Shown piece after piece: positions 25,701-37,613 of a DNA stretch of 64,000 bases. The notes under the pieces were generated by a model. That model saw only the letters and a list, made by a program, of their open reading frames with translations, searched no databases and had not been told where the DNA came from. This stretch comes from Cloeon dipterum (taxonomy: Eukaryota; Arthropoda; Insecta; Ephemeroptera; Baetidae): the NCBI RefSeq assembly GCF_949628265.1, contig NC_088787.1, positions 28,882,501 to 28,946,500 of the forward strand. The letters are read 5' to 3'. How positions within the stretch are numbered: the stretch's first letter is position 1; each line of letters begins with the position of its first letter. Made by a program: the position numbers and the translations under genes.

Positions 25701-28700
25701 AAGGAAGATTTTGAGCTTGTAAATTTCTATAAATAGCGAATTTTATCGAAGAGAGGGTGAGTGGAGGGTTGTCACGAGATATCGTCATGTTCTCTCTTAA
25801 TTTATTAACTGTGCATTTGCTCTACAATGAGTGCAGTTTTCAGAATCCGTTGCAGCTAATTCGGTGAATGAGGATTTTGTTTTGCTGGCATGTAAAGCAC
25901 TGCTGATGAGACCTTACAGGCAACGAAACTGTGTAGTGCAAGAAAGTGCGTTATAATATAATTTTTTAATTTTATTAAGTCACTCTCTGCAAACCATCAG
26001 TTACAATTAGGAATCCCAGGCAGGCATTTGAAAATTCTCTAAGTTTTGAAGTGATATTGAAAAATGGAACAGGTGATTCAAAACTTCGCAAATAGAAAAA
26101 TCTCAAATTCATCAGGAGCATGATTCCATGCTTGCATTAAATTGCTTTTTTATATGCGACACATCATTTAACTTTGACCATAAATGTCCCTGATATTTCT
26201 GATTCCTTTTTTGGCTTTCCGCCAGACTGGAAATCTTGCATTTCGTCTGAACTCGATGAGAGCGTTATCCAGATGGGAGCGTGCGTGAGTTGTGCCTCCT
26301 ACAATATCAAAAAGCAATATACTTTCCGATTTTGAAAGCCCCGCATCTGGTGACTATATATACGCGGTACGCATTCCACCCACACTTCTCACGGCTCGAA
26401 GGATGACAAGAAAGGGCCTTGCAACCGCACAAGACGGATTTTCTCTGCTGCTGATTCAGAGCACCAAGGCTCGTCGTCGCTGCTCTTGCTTACTGGGGCT
26501 CTCTGTATCGCCGCGAGTGTGATTGATTGGTCTGCTATACCCGCCGTGCAATAAAACACAATCATATTCGTTCGCTCTGGATTAGTGTAAGACCGTGACA
26601 CACGGAGAGAGAAAGAACGACTGTCATGACCTCTAACACTCTCTGCTTACTGTGGGAAGATGGAAAATTTAGAAAAGACTGCGTGGTTTTTATGATTTGT
26701 TACTCCTGTCGTGTGCTGGACCGACCGAAAAAAAACACTCATTGTTCAATTACCAACCAACATTGTGATCGAATTCGCAACACGTAATTTATAAGAGGGT
26801 AACAATAGCACTAATTAGTTCGTTGAGGTAGAGGCTCAGTTAGGATCAACCATGCTGATACATTTCATTTTTATATCGCAGATTAACTTATTCTCTACGC
26901 TGGAATATTTTCTTTCATAGCTGTGTAGTACAAGCGTCACTTATGAGATGCCAGTAAAAAAAATTATCCATGACCCATTGATTGTCATGTTTTTCTATTC
27001 GAATGTGCATTTCACGTTGGGTCATCGTTGAAACATATTTATGATATATTATGTGTGCTACCGCGAATCTCGCGTTGCCGCTTGACTGAGATGCACCCGT
27101 TTGCATGACCGCGTCAAATGTGGAAATGTCTCGCCACCGAGGACTTGGATTGAAACGCCGTGCATTCGCCACATGCCCGAGAGTCTCAGGAAGCCCGGCA
27201 GGAAAGTTTGAAAGGTGGTTAAATTTCAAGGTCATTTTTTAATCAATACCACGCAGAACTAAAATCAAACACTCAAATTAAAAAGACAGTTGCCTCGAAT
27301 AATAATAAAAAATGCTGTGGCCGCCCAACCACAAATGCCCTCTACTCTCTAAATCGAAAAGGTATAATAATAAGTGAAGCCACCTATAAACACAAATAAA
27401 AAGCACCTGAAGTGGCACGAAAATGCTGCTTGACCATACAACACGCTCTGTCTACGTGATCTGAGCCAACGGGTTGCGCAACTTGCTCGCTTTCAGTCCT
27501 CTTTTTTGTGCATTCATCGTGCAACGGCTGCAGTCAGCCTCAGAAAACGTATAGCAAATATCAGTGCACGCCAGCACTGCTTTCATTTGCATACGCCCTC
27601 TATTCACCCAAGCTGATAAGAAATAATGCACGAAGAGCTAAAGTGAGAATCTCGTGCTCCTCGTCGTTTGTTCGCCTGAACGTGCTGAGAGCAACCTTTT
27701 TATTTCATGTGCCCGCAACGCTGTAAACGAAACAGTTTCTCATTAGAATCCAACGCGGGCAGTCCACTGCCCCTATTCAGGGCGGCTGTTGCGCACTCCT
27801 GGGTGGATAGTGCACTTCCGACCGCAACCCTAACCCAGATTTCGAAAATAATTGCTCTTGACAGACGGAAGCTCAGTTGGATGAATTTTATGGACAGCAT
27901 TGTTAATGTTAAATTCAAACCAATTTTTTGGTTTGAGGTTAAATTTTATTTTTGATTTCCAAGTCAATGACAGTATGATTGGCGAAAAATTGTAATTTTG
28001 AGCACGTTAAGCCACCGTGAATAAAAATACACAGAATCCCACCACGATGGACACACATAAGCAGCATAATTCTATTTGGCTCTGGCCAATTAGGCCGATT
28101 GACATAAATTTCTGCCAAATTACAAAGCCGCTTCAGTGGCGCGCATAATAATCATTAAACCGTGATTAAAACCTGATGCAACCGACCTTTTTTGCCCAGT
28201 TGCGAATCGGTGGCCACACAACATTTACAACGTAATATTTATACGTACTAGGGGTCCATTCATTGATATTTCGAAGCGAGATAAGAGACGTGTCAAAACT
28301 GAACTTTCTAAACTCGGGCAAAGTGTACCTGTTTGCGCGGCCTAGAGTGCTTACAATTTATCAAGTGCAGAGGAAAGAAAGATACACATAACATTATAGT
28401 ACATGCCGCATGCCCCCTCGGGTCACCGTTGAAGTGTAATCATTCAAACGTTATGTTGCGCAGCTTGACTCTCGTCCTTCGCTAATTAATTTGAATGCAA
28501 CATTATTAGACGGCCATTGCGAAACGCGGTATCGCGCTGCCGGAATGTTGCTAGCAACAATATAAAACAGACTAGATATCCTAGATATATCTGTATTAAA
28601 AAAATGAAATTTTTATCAATCTTTGATTCTGTCGATATTTATGAGTACATGTCGAACAATAATGGAAAAATTGTGTTTATATAGGAAGAACTTTAACAAA

Positions 28701-31700
28701 CTAAATTATAAAACGAAAGAAATACACACAGGTTTAATCTTTGAATTAAATAGTTAGGCAGGGCAAAAATTGGCTACACTCGCAATAGTTGCCATAATTG
28801 CAATCGATGCTTGCGTGACTCTTTGAGAGAACACACGACAGACTTTGGGGTGATTTCTACCCTGCACAACACTCCTGATAGGCACGCGCGTCTATTTTCA
28901 GCACGCAAACGTAAAATTCTGAATTGTGTGCTCAGCAACACTTCCGCGTTTTCGGTTTTTCTCGCAACTAAGTTTAGCTGTTAATGGGAAAACCAAGAAT
29001 TTCCGTAATCTGGCCATTCTTTACCAAAGTTGCGCTCATTTCTTCCTCTCACTTCCTAACTGATGAAACATATTAATTGTAATTGAATTTGTTTTTAATT
29101 GTCAGTTAGCATGGTAATTACTTTCATAATATGCATTTCTCTTTTTCAGAGAAATAATTTGGTAAGAGCAGGGCTATTGAAAAATGGTCATATGCTGGTG
29201 GAATTCGAGTGCTCAGGTGTAAGGGCACAAATATACACTCATAACCTCAATTTTTAGTGCAGGCAATAAAACCAAATGAACCTTGCCTCTGAAATTCTAT
29301 TTGGGCCAATCGGCAGTGCGTGTATGTCTGCACTGACTGACTTGAAATACATGCGAGATGCATACTAAAAAGTATTTATTGAAAAGCCATTGCTACAAAC
29401 AAAATAAAAGGCACGCCCAACACAGGAAAATAAAATCACTTGACCATTAATATAACATGACTCGGGTTGTAATTTTCGCACACGGCGAAAGCTGGTCTGT
29501 GTTTCTCTTTTGAGCCATTCTCTGCACTTGATATTTTGTGTTTGGTCTTGGTCACGTCCATGAATATAATGTGTGGACTTTATTCACACCATTATTTTCA
29601 GTGCCAAAGTTGAGACACGGTTTTGTGTTCCATATGGACGGTCTTTCAGTGAACTTTTTCACATCGTTTTATTTGTTATTTCTCAACTCATATAACAATC
29701 TGTGAATAACCGGCAACACACGAACACGTGCAAATTAAATAGATAATATTCGTTGGCTCTAAAAAATTTAAATCTAGCATCAAAGGAGGTGAGTAAATAG
29801 ATAGATTTTATTTCAGACAGAGATTAATGCGAGGATATTTGACTGGTCCTTTTCCTCCATCATCTGGGGTGTATTTAGCCACGTCAATGCTCATCAACCA
29901 ACTTCACCAAATCCTCCGTCATTGTGAATGGCGTATTAATTACAAAGCAACAGGGCAGGCATGCATGATTGATGATACATTGTCCTGTAGTAGTAGCAGC
30001 AGCAGTGAGTTGGGTAAAAGTACAGAGTGTGGAGGTCAAAATCGCGTTTCAAAAGAATCGGTCGTGTTTTTGTCAAGGCGCGCGAAGACAAAACTGTTCT
30101 CTCGCAACGACGACAGGTTCGTAATAATCAATAGGTAAGAATCAAAAGGCGGCAGGGCCGCGGGCCAAATCGAATGGAAATGAGACGACAGGAGCGGCGT
30201 TTTGAAAGTGAGAGTGCACGGCTTGTTATCTTTGCTAGTGGCCGCTCCAGTTCAAGGTAAAGGTCGGACACGGCCTATTCAAATGCAACGTACGCGACGT
30301 GTCCACATATGCTCCATACATTATTTCATCAGGCTCCAAGCTGAGCCAAAATATTCACTATCGCGTATATTAACTCTCAGTAAAAAATGTTGGGTTTTTT
30401 TTCATTGGGCATGTGCACGATGCAATTAACCCAAATTGCCAGTAGAAAATATTTTCAAATAATGTTAAATTTTCTTACATCACATAAAATTATATTTTTT
30501 ATCATATATAGGGCGTGTTCATGGCTTTGTATTAAAAAGGGTAAATGGGTTCAATATTTTTCTAGTAATCGCTTTTAGAGCAGTTTTCGAAATTTAGTTT
30601 ACTCTAAGGTTGTTTGTTAGCTGTGTGATTTAACATCAAACCGAATCATCTGGTTTGTAAATGCACTCAAAAAATAAATTATCAGCACGGTGCGTATTTT
30701 TTCTTGGGCCTTCAGTGTCAAACTGAGTGGCTTTACAGAGCAAGGCCAAATTTCTAACGCAGTCGGATGGATTATGCGTTGCCCAATGAACGGTTCAAAG
30801 GCTGATGCAGATGAATAACTCGCATCAGACGATTCAACAGCGTGTGGTGGCACACAACAAAGTATATAATAATTGAAATTCCTGAACGTTCAAAAATAAT
30901 TGTTTCGGGCAGAGAAGAGAATAAATCTCACCGACACATTCCACGCCGAAAGTATCAGCAGAGGTTATGCCGAGCACGCCGAGCGATTACTCTCTTTTAA
31001 TTGAGCAATAAAAAATGATGTGGAGCAGCTGCGGCTGGCTCAGCCTATCCAGTTTCCACGACGATTCAAATAACATTAATCTAAAAATTTTCTCAATCTT
31101 GATTGCTCTATTCCAGCTTTTGATGCTTACATAATTAACAAGCTTGACGGCGAAATGTTAGAGAATTCAGAGCTTCATTGTTTGCTTTTTCAAAAGACAA
31201 AATTTGGAAATTTCAAGATATCATGCTATCATAATATATGACTGAAGATATTTTGGAGTTCCTCCCCAAAAGGTGACTTGCCCAAGCGATCATCATCAGT
31301 GCATTAGCTTGCGCGACACTTTTGAGTGAGAGAGATCAGAGCAGTTTCTCTGATCCAGAGGCGTCCGGCCTGCAAATTAGCCTCGTTGCACAATCCTCTC
31401 AAACAGCGCTTTTCAAATAAAGCTCACGGCGTATAATGGTCCGGTTCTTTTCCTCGCCCAAGCCAATATTAGCACGTGCCGTAATTCTCTGCTGTGATCG
31501 ACTTGCCAGAGTGGAATACGGGATTACATTTACGTCATCGTGCGGCTTGGAAGTACTTTTCTACGGTGCTTGAAACCAGATAAAATAAACCCTTAAAATA
31601 TTCATTTACAAAAAAACCTTCTCTAAAAGCTACATTTTGAACTTGATTGTTGTAGACTCTAAAAACAAATTGAGATAAATATCTAATTGTAAAATGGAAC

Positions 31701-32752
31701 TGAAAATCTTCTATTAGGATGTAAAGTCAAAAGTAAATATTTTGAAAAAAATGGTTAAGATAGAATAACAAATATAATTCAATTTGCATCCCTGGTTTAT
31801 TTACAGTAATCCATCTTGGGTATAATTTACTTTTAACGTCATTCTAAATCGATCCAGGCATCATTCCATAAATTCCCACAACGAACACGGGTTGAATAAA
31901 ATTGGAATGTTAGCTTCAATTGTACACCTTAATTGCTGTTGTTTAGTGTAATTTTCGTGCACCACGAATGGTTTTATGCTGCCGGTTTAGCTGTGCGAAT
32001 CAATATGATTCAGCTAGACTGGTGATTTTTAATAATTTCTGTATTAAAACAGCTTTTATATAATTTCAGGGGTTATTTTTATTTAGCAGATGATCTCTTT
32101 GAGTTTAAGAAATTTAATTTATTTCAGGCAGTAAGTTATACACTCACAAACTATATCTTTTTTTGTTAATAAACTTTAAATCTTTTAAGTTTTGCGTCTT
32201 TTAAGCAGAGAGATATAATTACAAATAAATCCGTATTATTCGCATTAACGAGGGAAGGTATTTCAAACAAACAATCTTTTAAAAAATCCGCAATAAATAA
32301 GCGATAAGGTTTTGTACTGAATGTTAATGAAAATGACAAATAAACGGTTTGAATCTTATTTTTGAACCTTTTATTAGCCTATAACTTATTTTTGGTGTGC
32401 TAAAAAATGGAAATGCATCACTATTTCAATATTTGTTAAAATACTTTTATTTCAGTATGTGTCGGAATATAAGCCAAAAGAACAAACTATTTATTTGCAA
32501 AACAATTGATTTTATCTCAGTCTTAACCATATTATCAAGTATTAAATAACCACTACATTATAAAGTAAAATACCGCGGGAGCAATGGCACTGCCTTTCTT
32601 TTACGCGTGCCAGTAAGATTCGGAGATTAAATTCTACCGATAAAAATTATTTTAAAAATGCTGTTCTTGGTTGATTTACTCGATTTAGTAGAATAATAAA
32701 ACCTCATTCTTTGCCGAATAACTACAAAATAAAATTAGAAGACACAGCTCAC
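22746..32752. other. Long non-coding stretch, possible tetraspanin 5'-UTR intron
   Basis: About 10 kb without a coding region that I can support. It contains short AGC/GTA triplet runs near 29990 and several GC-rich patches (about 24100-24450, 26280-26600, 30150-30310), but no repeats with clear ends. The splice acceptor before the tetraspanin ATG and a well-formed minus-strand donor at 32753/32752 suggest that this may be a single large first intron, where enhancers would be expected. Confidence 0.4.
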
Positions 32753-33060
32753 CTGAGTGATGTACAGGAAATCAAACAAGCTGATTGAATCCGAGTATTA
32801 CGTATTCGCGGTGCACAGTAGGAGAAACCAAAGGTTGAGAGCAGAGTGCGCGCGATATTACACGTGAGGTTGACTAAATCGCAGCAGCCGTTTTGCTCGC
32901 GTGCTCACCAACTGCCTCTTTGGCTTGGACTGCGAGTGAGCCGAAGAGACTTTCACTAGCACCGCGCGCGTTCTGCAACTTCCCGCCGCGCCAGCTCACT
33001 CTTGGCACCTGACAACAATGCCTTGCTCTCTTTATTACGCGTGCGTGCCCAACACGCACT
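32753..33060 (-). promoter_or_regulatory. Candidate 5'-UTR exon and promoter of the tetraspanin
   Basis: A GC-rich island in AT-rich DNA. Read on the minus strand it runs into CATCACTCAG/GTGAGC, a near-perfect 5' splice site at 32753/32752. It has no convincing reading frame. Its partner could be the acceptor at 22747, one base before the tetraspanin ATG. This is inference from splice consensus and composition. Confidence 0.3.
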
Positions 33061-34554
33061 GAAATTTCATACCAGAATTAATTTCTGTCACCACGCAGGA
33101 TAGATTTCACGAATTTTGATATTTTTGGGTGGCCAAAATCCTGCAATAAAGTTTTGGCTTCGGTTGTCATGGAGATGGAATTAGACGCTTCAATCGTGCG
33201 GGTTGTTAATAGAAATGAAAATGCTCTCTTGGCAGACTGAATGAATGAATATTAATCAAATTCATCGGTCCAATGCCTTTATTTATTGTTATTTATTTTT
33301 TTTTCATTTTACAAGGTTGTACAAAATAAATATTAAGCAAATAATGACTTTGAAAATGGCTGTTCAGAATTGCACTACTCCGAAATTATTATTTAAGTAA
33401 CCCGTCAGAAATCATCCCTAAATAAATTTTGGTTCATTGAGCCACAAACAAATAACTAGTGCAAATTAAACAGCCAAATTTCGAACTCATTCTATATTTG
33501 CAAAGGAAATTTCACTTGAAACGTCGTGCGTCTCTATTTCCCATTCCTTTTGTTCCCATTCCTCTGTTCTCTCTGCGTATAGTATCAAGTAGTTATTGAC
33601 CTTTCGACTGGATATTAGTCATGCCTGTCTGTAATGAGTAGAGAACATGCGAACTACAGTGACACCCAACTTGTGACCCTAACATTCAACTTGGCGTTTG
33701 ATGGGCGGCTGCGCTATACGAAATAATTACGTTTCTCATCAATTATTCAGTAACTAGATCTGTTGACTGATGCGCAAACCAACACACTTTTACTTTCCTT
33801 CAATAATGCATAGAACTTTATGATATCTCAAATAAACTGATTTCGGATTTAGCACCTTTCTCTTGCATAAAAATCCATTTTATTACTATCATTCTACATA
33901 TCACGGATATTACTACTGAAAGTGAAATGCATGTATGCTCATTGGTGTTCTTAAATTTTTTGTGACGTAAATTTTAAAATTTATATTTTACACTCATAGT
34001 GTTTAGCGAAATATTCATACAGTTAAATCTTAAAATTGGAAGAAATCCCTCTTTCGCAAGCACGTGAAGAGATTTTTTCCCTTTCGTTTATTTCATGACC
34101 AAAAATTTAGGTATTCTGGTAACACACTGTACAGCCACCTGTTTCAGTGCAATGGTCATCGACCTTTGTGGTTTGACTGGTCAATATTTTGAAAACGCAA
34201 CACGCAACATCAACCCCACGTTCGTGACCCACAGCAGCTGGACGCTCCGGGGTTGTTGACTCCCCCGCATGTATTATTTAGCGAGACTAACGGCCGTCGT
34301 ACGAGCAATTAGCTTTTGCGTTTTTAGCCACAAAAGCCACACAAATTTCAAGATACCTAAACAATTTAATTCATTTTGGATGATTGGTATCTTCTGAGCA
34401 CCACAAAATGATATAGCAACTTAGTAAATTTTTCTACGACAGACCGACATCTCGAGGCACTGAATTTAACTGGAAGGGCAATTATTGCAGCCTCTGCCTC
34501 ACGCGACCTCTATATTTGAACGAAGACAACACTACTCCTGGCGCAATATTGCCG

Positions 34555-34560
<6 letters not shown>

Positions 34561-34610
<50 letters not shown>
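34561..34610. repeat. (TA)25 microsatellite
   Basis: Uninterrupted TA dinucleotide repeat, 25 units, with one or two further TA-like units just 5'. A likely length-polymorphic locus. Confidence 0.97.
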
Positions 34611-34614
<4 letters not shown>

Positions 34615-34974
34615 ACCTGGCTACCTGCCCCAGCCGTTGTCTAGACGTTTGAAGCGTGCATGTTTCGCAAGCGTTCTTTGAACTAGAACCAACACCTTGT
34701 TCTAGAATCTACATATAAACTTGTTTCTAAAGGATCAAGTTTTTTTAATTGTTTTATTCGCAGTGCATTTTTTAAATTACGTTCTATGTAAATTAAAAAG
34801 TTTTATTATCGATATATTGTTAGTATTTATGCATATTTTGCACGTCGTCCTATTTTGAACACACTATTCTCTTTCGAGTTTGAAATCATACTGAAATTTG
34901 GAAAATAACATAAGCATGACTAATTATACTTAACTCTTTAAAGGACCAAGGAGGCAATAAAACACTAATTATCA

Positions 34975-35905
34975 TAAATGACGATTTTCGCAATAGGATT
35001 CAGGGTAATTGTCAATTTTTTCCGACTTTTCCGAGTTTATATACTTAAACCCCCTCAAAAAAAGTAAAAAAAGTGTAGCATCTTAGGGGGTAGGGGGTAA
35101 AAGCACCCCTAAACCTTTCAGCTGGTTAGGGTAGGTCGAGACGAGTCCAACGGTGGGTAGTTTTTGCAATTCTGATGATTAGAACCCGAGTTTTGAGATT
35201 TGCAAAAATGTCAATATTTGAAAATTTTATATTTTCTTTTCGCGCGCCGCTATTACTTGAAAAGTTTGAGACCAAGAAAAATTTTAAGCACACCACTGGA
35301 AAGCTCGTTTATTTTTCTAGGTAATCATATGCATAACATGTGGGGTCACAGATCAAATTGCGACGTAAATTACGAAAGTAAAATCGCCGGATGATGTTGT
35401 CGTCGTGCCGGACGCTCGACACGAATCCTTAAATTCAATATATCTCGCGATCTATGAGAGTGCCCATCGATTTCTCTTCACCATTCGATTCTACGCATTT
35501 AGGGCTACATTTTTTACGTTTTCATGAAAAAAATCCGAGGGGGCGTATTTTGCGATATTTTTAACCAAACATTTGGCATGCGAATTTGTGACCTTGACCT
35601 TTGACCTACAAATTTTTGATCAATGGCAAACATGTTCTACTCAAAAAGTTACGCCTGGAGTTGAAAAAACCACATCGAAATTCCAATCTGGACCGAAGAT
35701 AACTTGATATTTCGGATTTACTATCTGAAAATTTCAATTTTCGAAAATTGCGATTTCCCAACAAAAGCCCCCGAATATTTTGCTCAAAATTTCAGGTTAC
35801 ACACTATGAAACATCCCTAACAACATATGTAAAATTCAGGATGGGCAAATAAAGTCGGTAAAAATTGACAATTACCCTTAATCCTATCGCGAAAATCGTC
35901 AAATA
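34975..35905. mobile_element. TIR element (MITE), probable TA target site
   Basis: The left end at 34977 and the right end at 35903 are inverted repeats of about 50 bp. Both read (A/T)TGACGATTTTCGC then ATAGGATT, AGGGTAATTGTCAATTTTT and CCGACTTT, with only a few mismatches. TA dinucleotides flank both sides (34975-34976 and 35904-35905), as in Tc1/mariner-like insertions. The 927-bp element has no long reading frame, so it is non-autonomous. Superfamily is inferred from the TA flank alone. Confidence 0.85.
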
Positions 35906-36461
35906 ATATTAATATTTCTATTTTGTTAGCTTCTAACAGTTTAAATGTTTCTTTATCTTCTTTGTTCAATTTGATTTTGTGTGACTTTATTTGTAAATAC
36001 GCGGTAATAGGAACTAATTAGCTTCAATTACTATATCGTTGTATGTAGACAAATAAAAAAATTAAATAAATAAATCGCTAGAAAACTCCGATGATATATA
36101 AATAGCTCCACATAATGATGGCCATGAATATGAATCCTATATGACCTGTCAATTTTCAAATGATAAATATGAATTACTGAACATGGCGAGATAAAATTAT
36201 GCTTCTCTCACGAACCTGACGATCTGGAACGATTCACTTGTCAACTTAATCTAACAAGAAAATAGTAATAAGATAACTGCATAAAGCATCAATATATTAA
36301 ATGGAGAAAAAACTCCGCACGGGATGCAAGCTTTGCAGCATCGATTTCCTCTTTCTCGCTGCAGATCAGATGCATCCTTTGACTCTCAAGAATCATTCAC
36401 CTGCCGCAAAAATCCTTGACTGGAGCGTTGCAGGAAAGCGGAGATTAATATTCACTAACAG

Positions 36462-36711
36462 TATATAAGCTGTATTTTTTGTTTGAGACCATTAAATATA
36501 ACTTTTCATAAAGAGATACTGTAGACAATTGAAATTAATTACTGTGGTCTCGTCAGCGTTGTTTATTGTTTATGCAATGACAAAGGCAACTTTTGGTTCA
36601 TATTTGGGGAACAAACCAAAAAGAGGAAAGGAGAAAATCGGATTCGACCTCAATAGCAAGGACAGAACAATATTTAATATATTATCATTACCAAAAGTCG
36701 TAACCATATAA
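36462..36711 (+). other. TATA box plus secreted-peptide-like frame lacking ATG
   Basis: TATATAAG at 36462-36469 is followed about 60 bp downstream by an open frame to a stop at 36709-36711. Its beginning reads like a signal peptide (KLITVVSSALFIVYA) and continues into a basic segment (NKPKRGKEK). The frame would have to start at TTG (36529) or after an upstream exon; the first in-frame ATG (36574) is inside the hydrophobic segment. It could be a broken small secreted-peptide gene or chance. Confidence 0.15.
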
Positions 36712-37529
36712 TTTGTCGCATTCCAGAAGGTTGCGATTTCTTGTTTTGTTAAATTGAGAAATTTCACAACTGTGAAAAGGGTTATTCGAGCCGACTTTAT
36801 GCAACCCGCACTTTTATCTTGCTCAACACGTTGCATAGCTGCTGAAATTATCAAGTTAGCGCACAATTGATAGCAACCGACTCATTTTCAACGATATTAC
36901 TTTAAATGGCAAGTGGTGAGGTGTCTAATTAGCAACAATCAAGTTTTTCTAGTTGTCATTAGAATGTTATTCTTATGAGACTCAACTAGTATGCGCAATT
37001 AACGTTTTCTTTGAGGCGCAAAAAGTGCCTTAACTGGAAAATAGTGTGCATCAGTTATGCGTGTTTCGCACTGCAAAAAGTGAAGAAATTATAGATATCG
37101 AAACTCAACTCTAACAAGAAAATACACTGATTCGAAACATAGAAACCAGTGCATATATTATATAGTTTAAAAAGCTGGACACGCACTCAAGTAGAAATTG
37201 TGTGGAGTTAAATTCACGCGCTGGGCCGGCCGGGATTCCCCTGCTCTGAAATTTGTGTGCGTCCATAGGTAGCAACAGCGGCCAAAACCTGGGACCCGGC
37301 AGTGCGTAAATACGGCGGCTCTTGTTCTGTGCGTGAGTGTGTTTATTAATTGCAATAATACTGCGTGCAGAGCCGCTGAGAAAAGAACTGCTTTGCGAGT
37401 TTATCCTTGGCATTAACCTTGGCGGCCGGCCGGTCAGTCAGCCGGGGCAATAATCATCGCAGGATCGGAGTAAACCCAACCTCGGCGCTTATCGTTCGCT
37501 TCTCTCCACCTATTCCGAGGCATCTGCAC

Positions 37530-37557
37530 CACGTGCCCCTTGTTACTAGTATAAAAG
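37530..37557 (+). promoter_or_regulatory. Core promoter of takeout-like gene 1: E-box plus TATA
   Basis: CACGTG at 37530-37535 lies 14 bp before TATAAAAG at 37550-37557, which is 57 bp upstream of the start codon. CACGTG is the canonical CLOCK/CYCLE-type E-box, and takeout in Drosophila is a circadian output gene, so clock control is a fair hypothesis only. Confidence 0.65.
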
Positions 37558-37613
37558 GTGGCATCAGTCCGCCGACCTGTACACTTTTCTGCCTAGATTC
37601 GTCGCAGAAAGAG

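Larger units (their letters stand above)
33061..37613. other. Intergenic region upstream of the takeout cluster
   Basis: No supported protein-coding gene. Contents: a (TA)25 microsatellite (34561-34610), a 927-bp TIR element (34977-35903), an ATG-less secreted-peptide-like frame following a TATATAAG (36462-36711), and the first takeout promoter from about 37400. Confidence 0.55.

Noticed and set aside
26915-27235. A 106-codon minus frame in the 10-kb gene-free stretch
   Set aside because: No signal peptide, domain or splice context; length is within what chance allows in this much sequence.
29827-30138. A 103-codon + frame ending near a donor-like GTAAG
   Set aside because: The frame includes a serine run from an AGC repeat and has no homology or upstream partner.
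30202-30429. A frame starting like a signal peptide (VRVHGLLSLLVAAPVQG)
   Set aside because: It starts at TTG, has no ATG and no promoter signal, and the rest is unconvincing.
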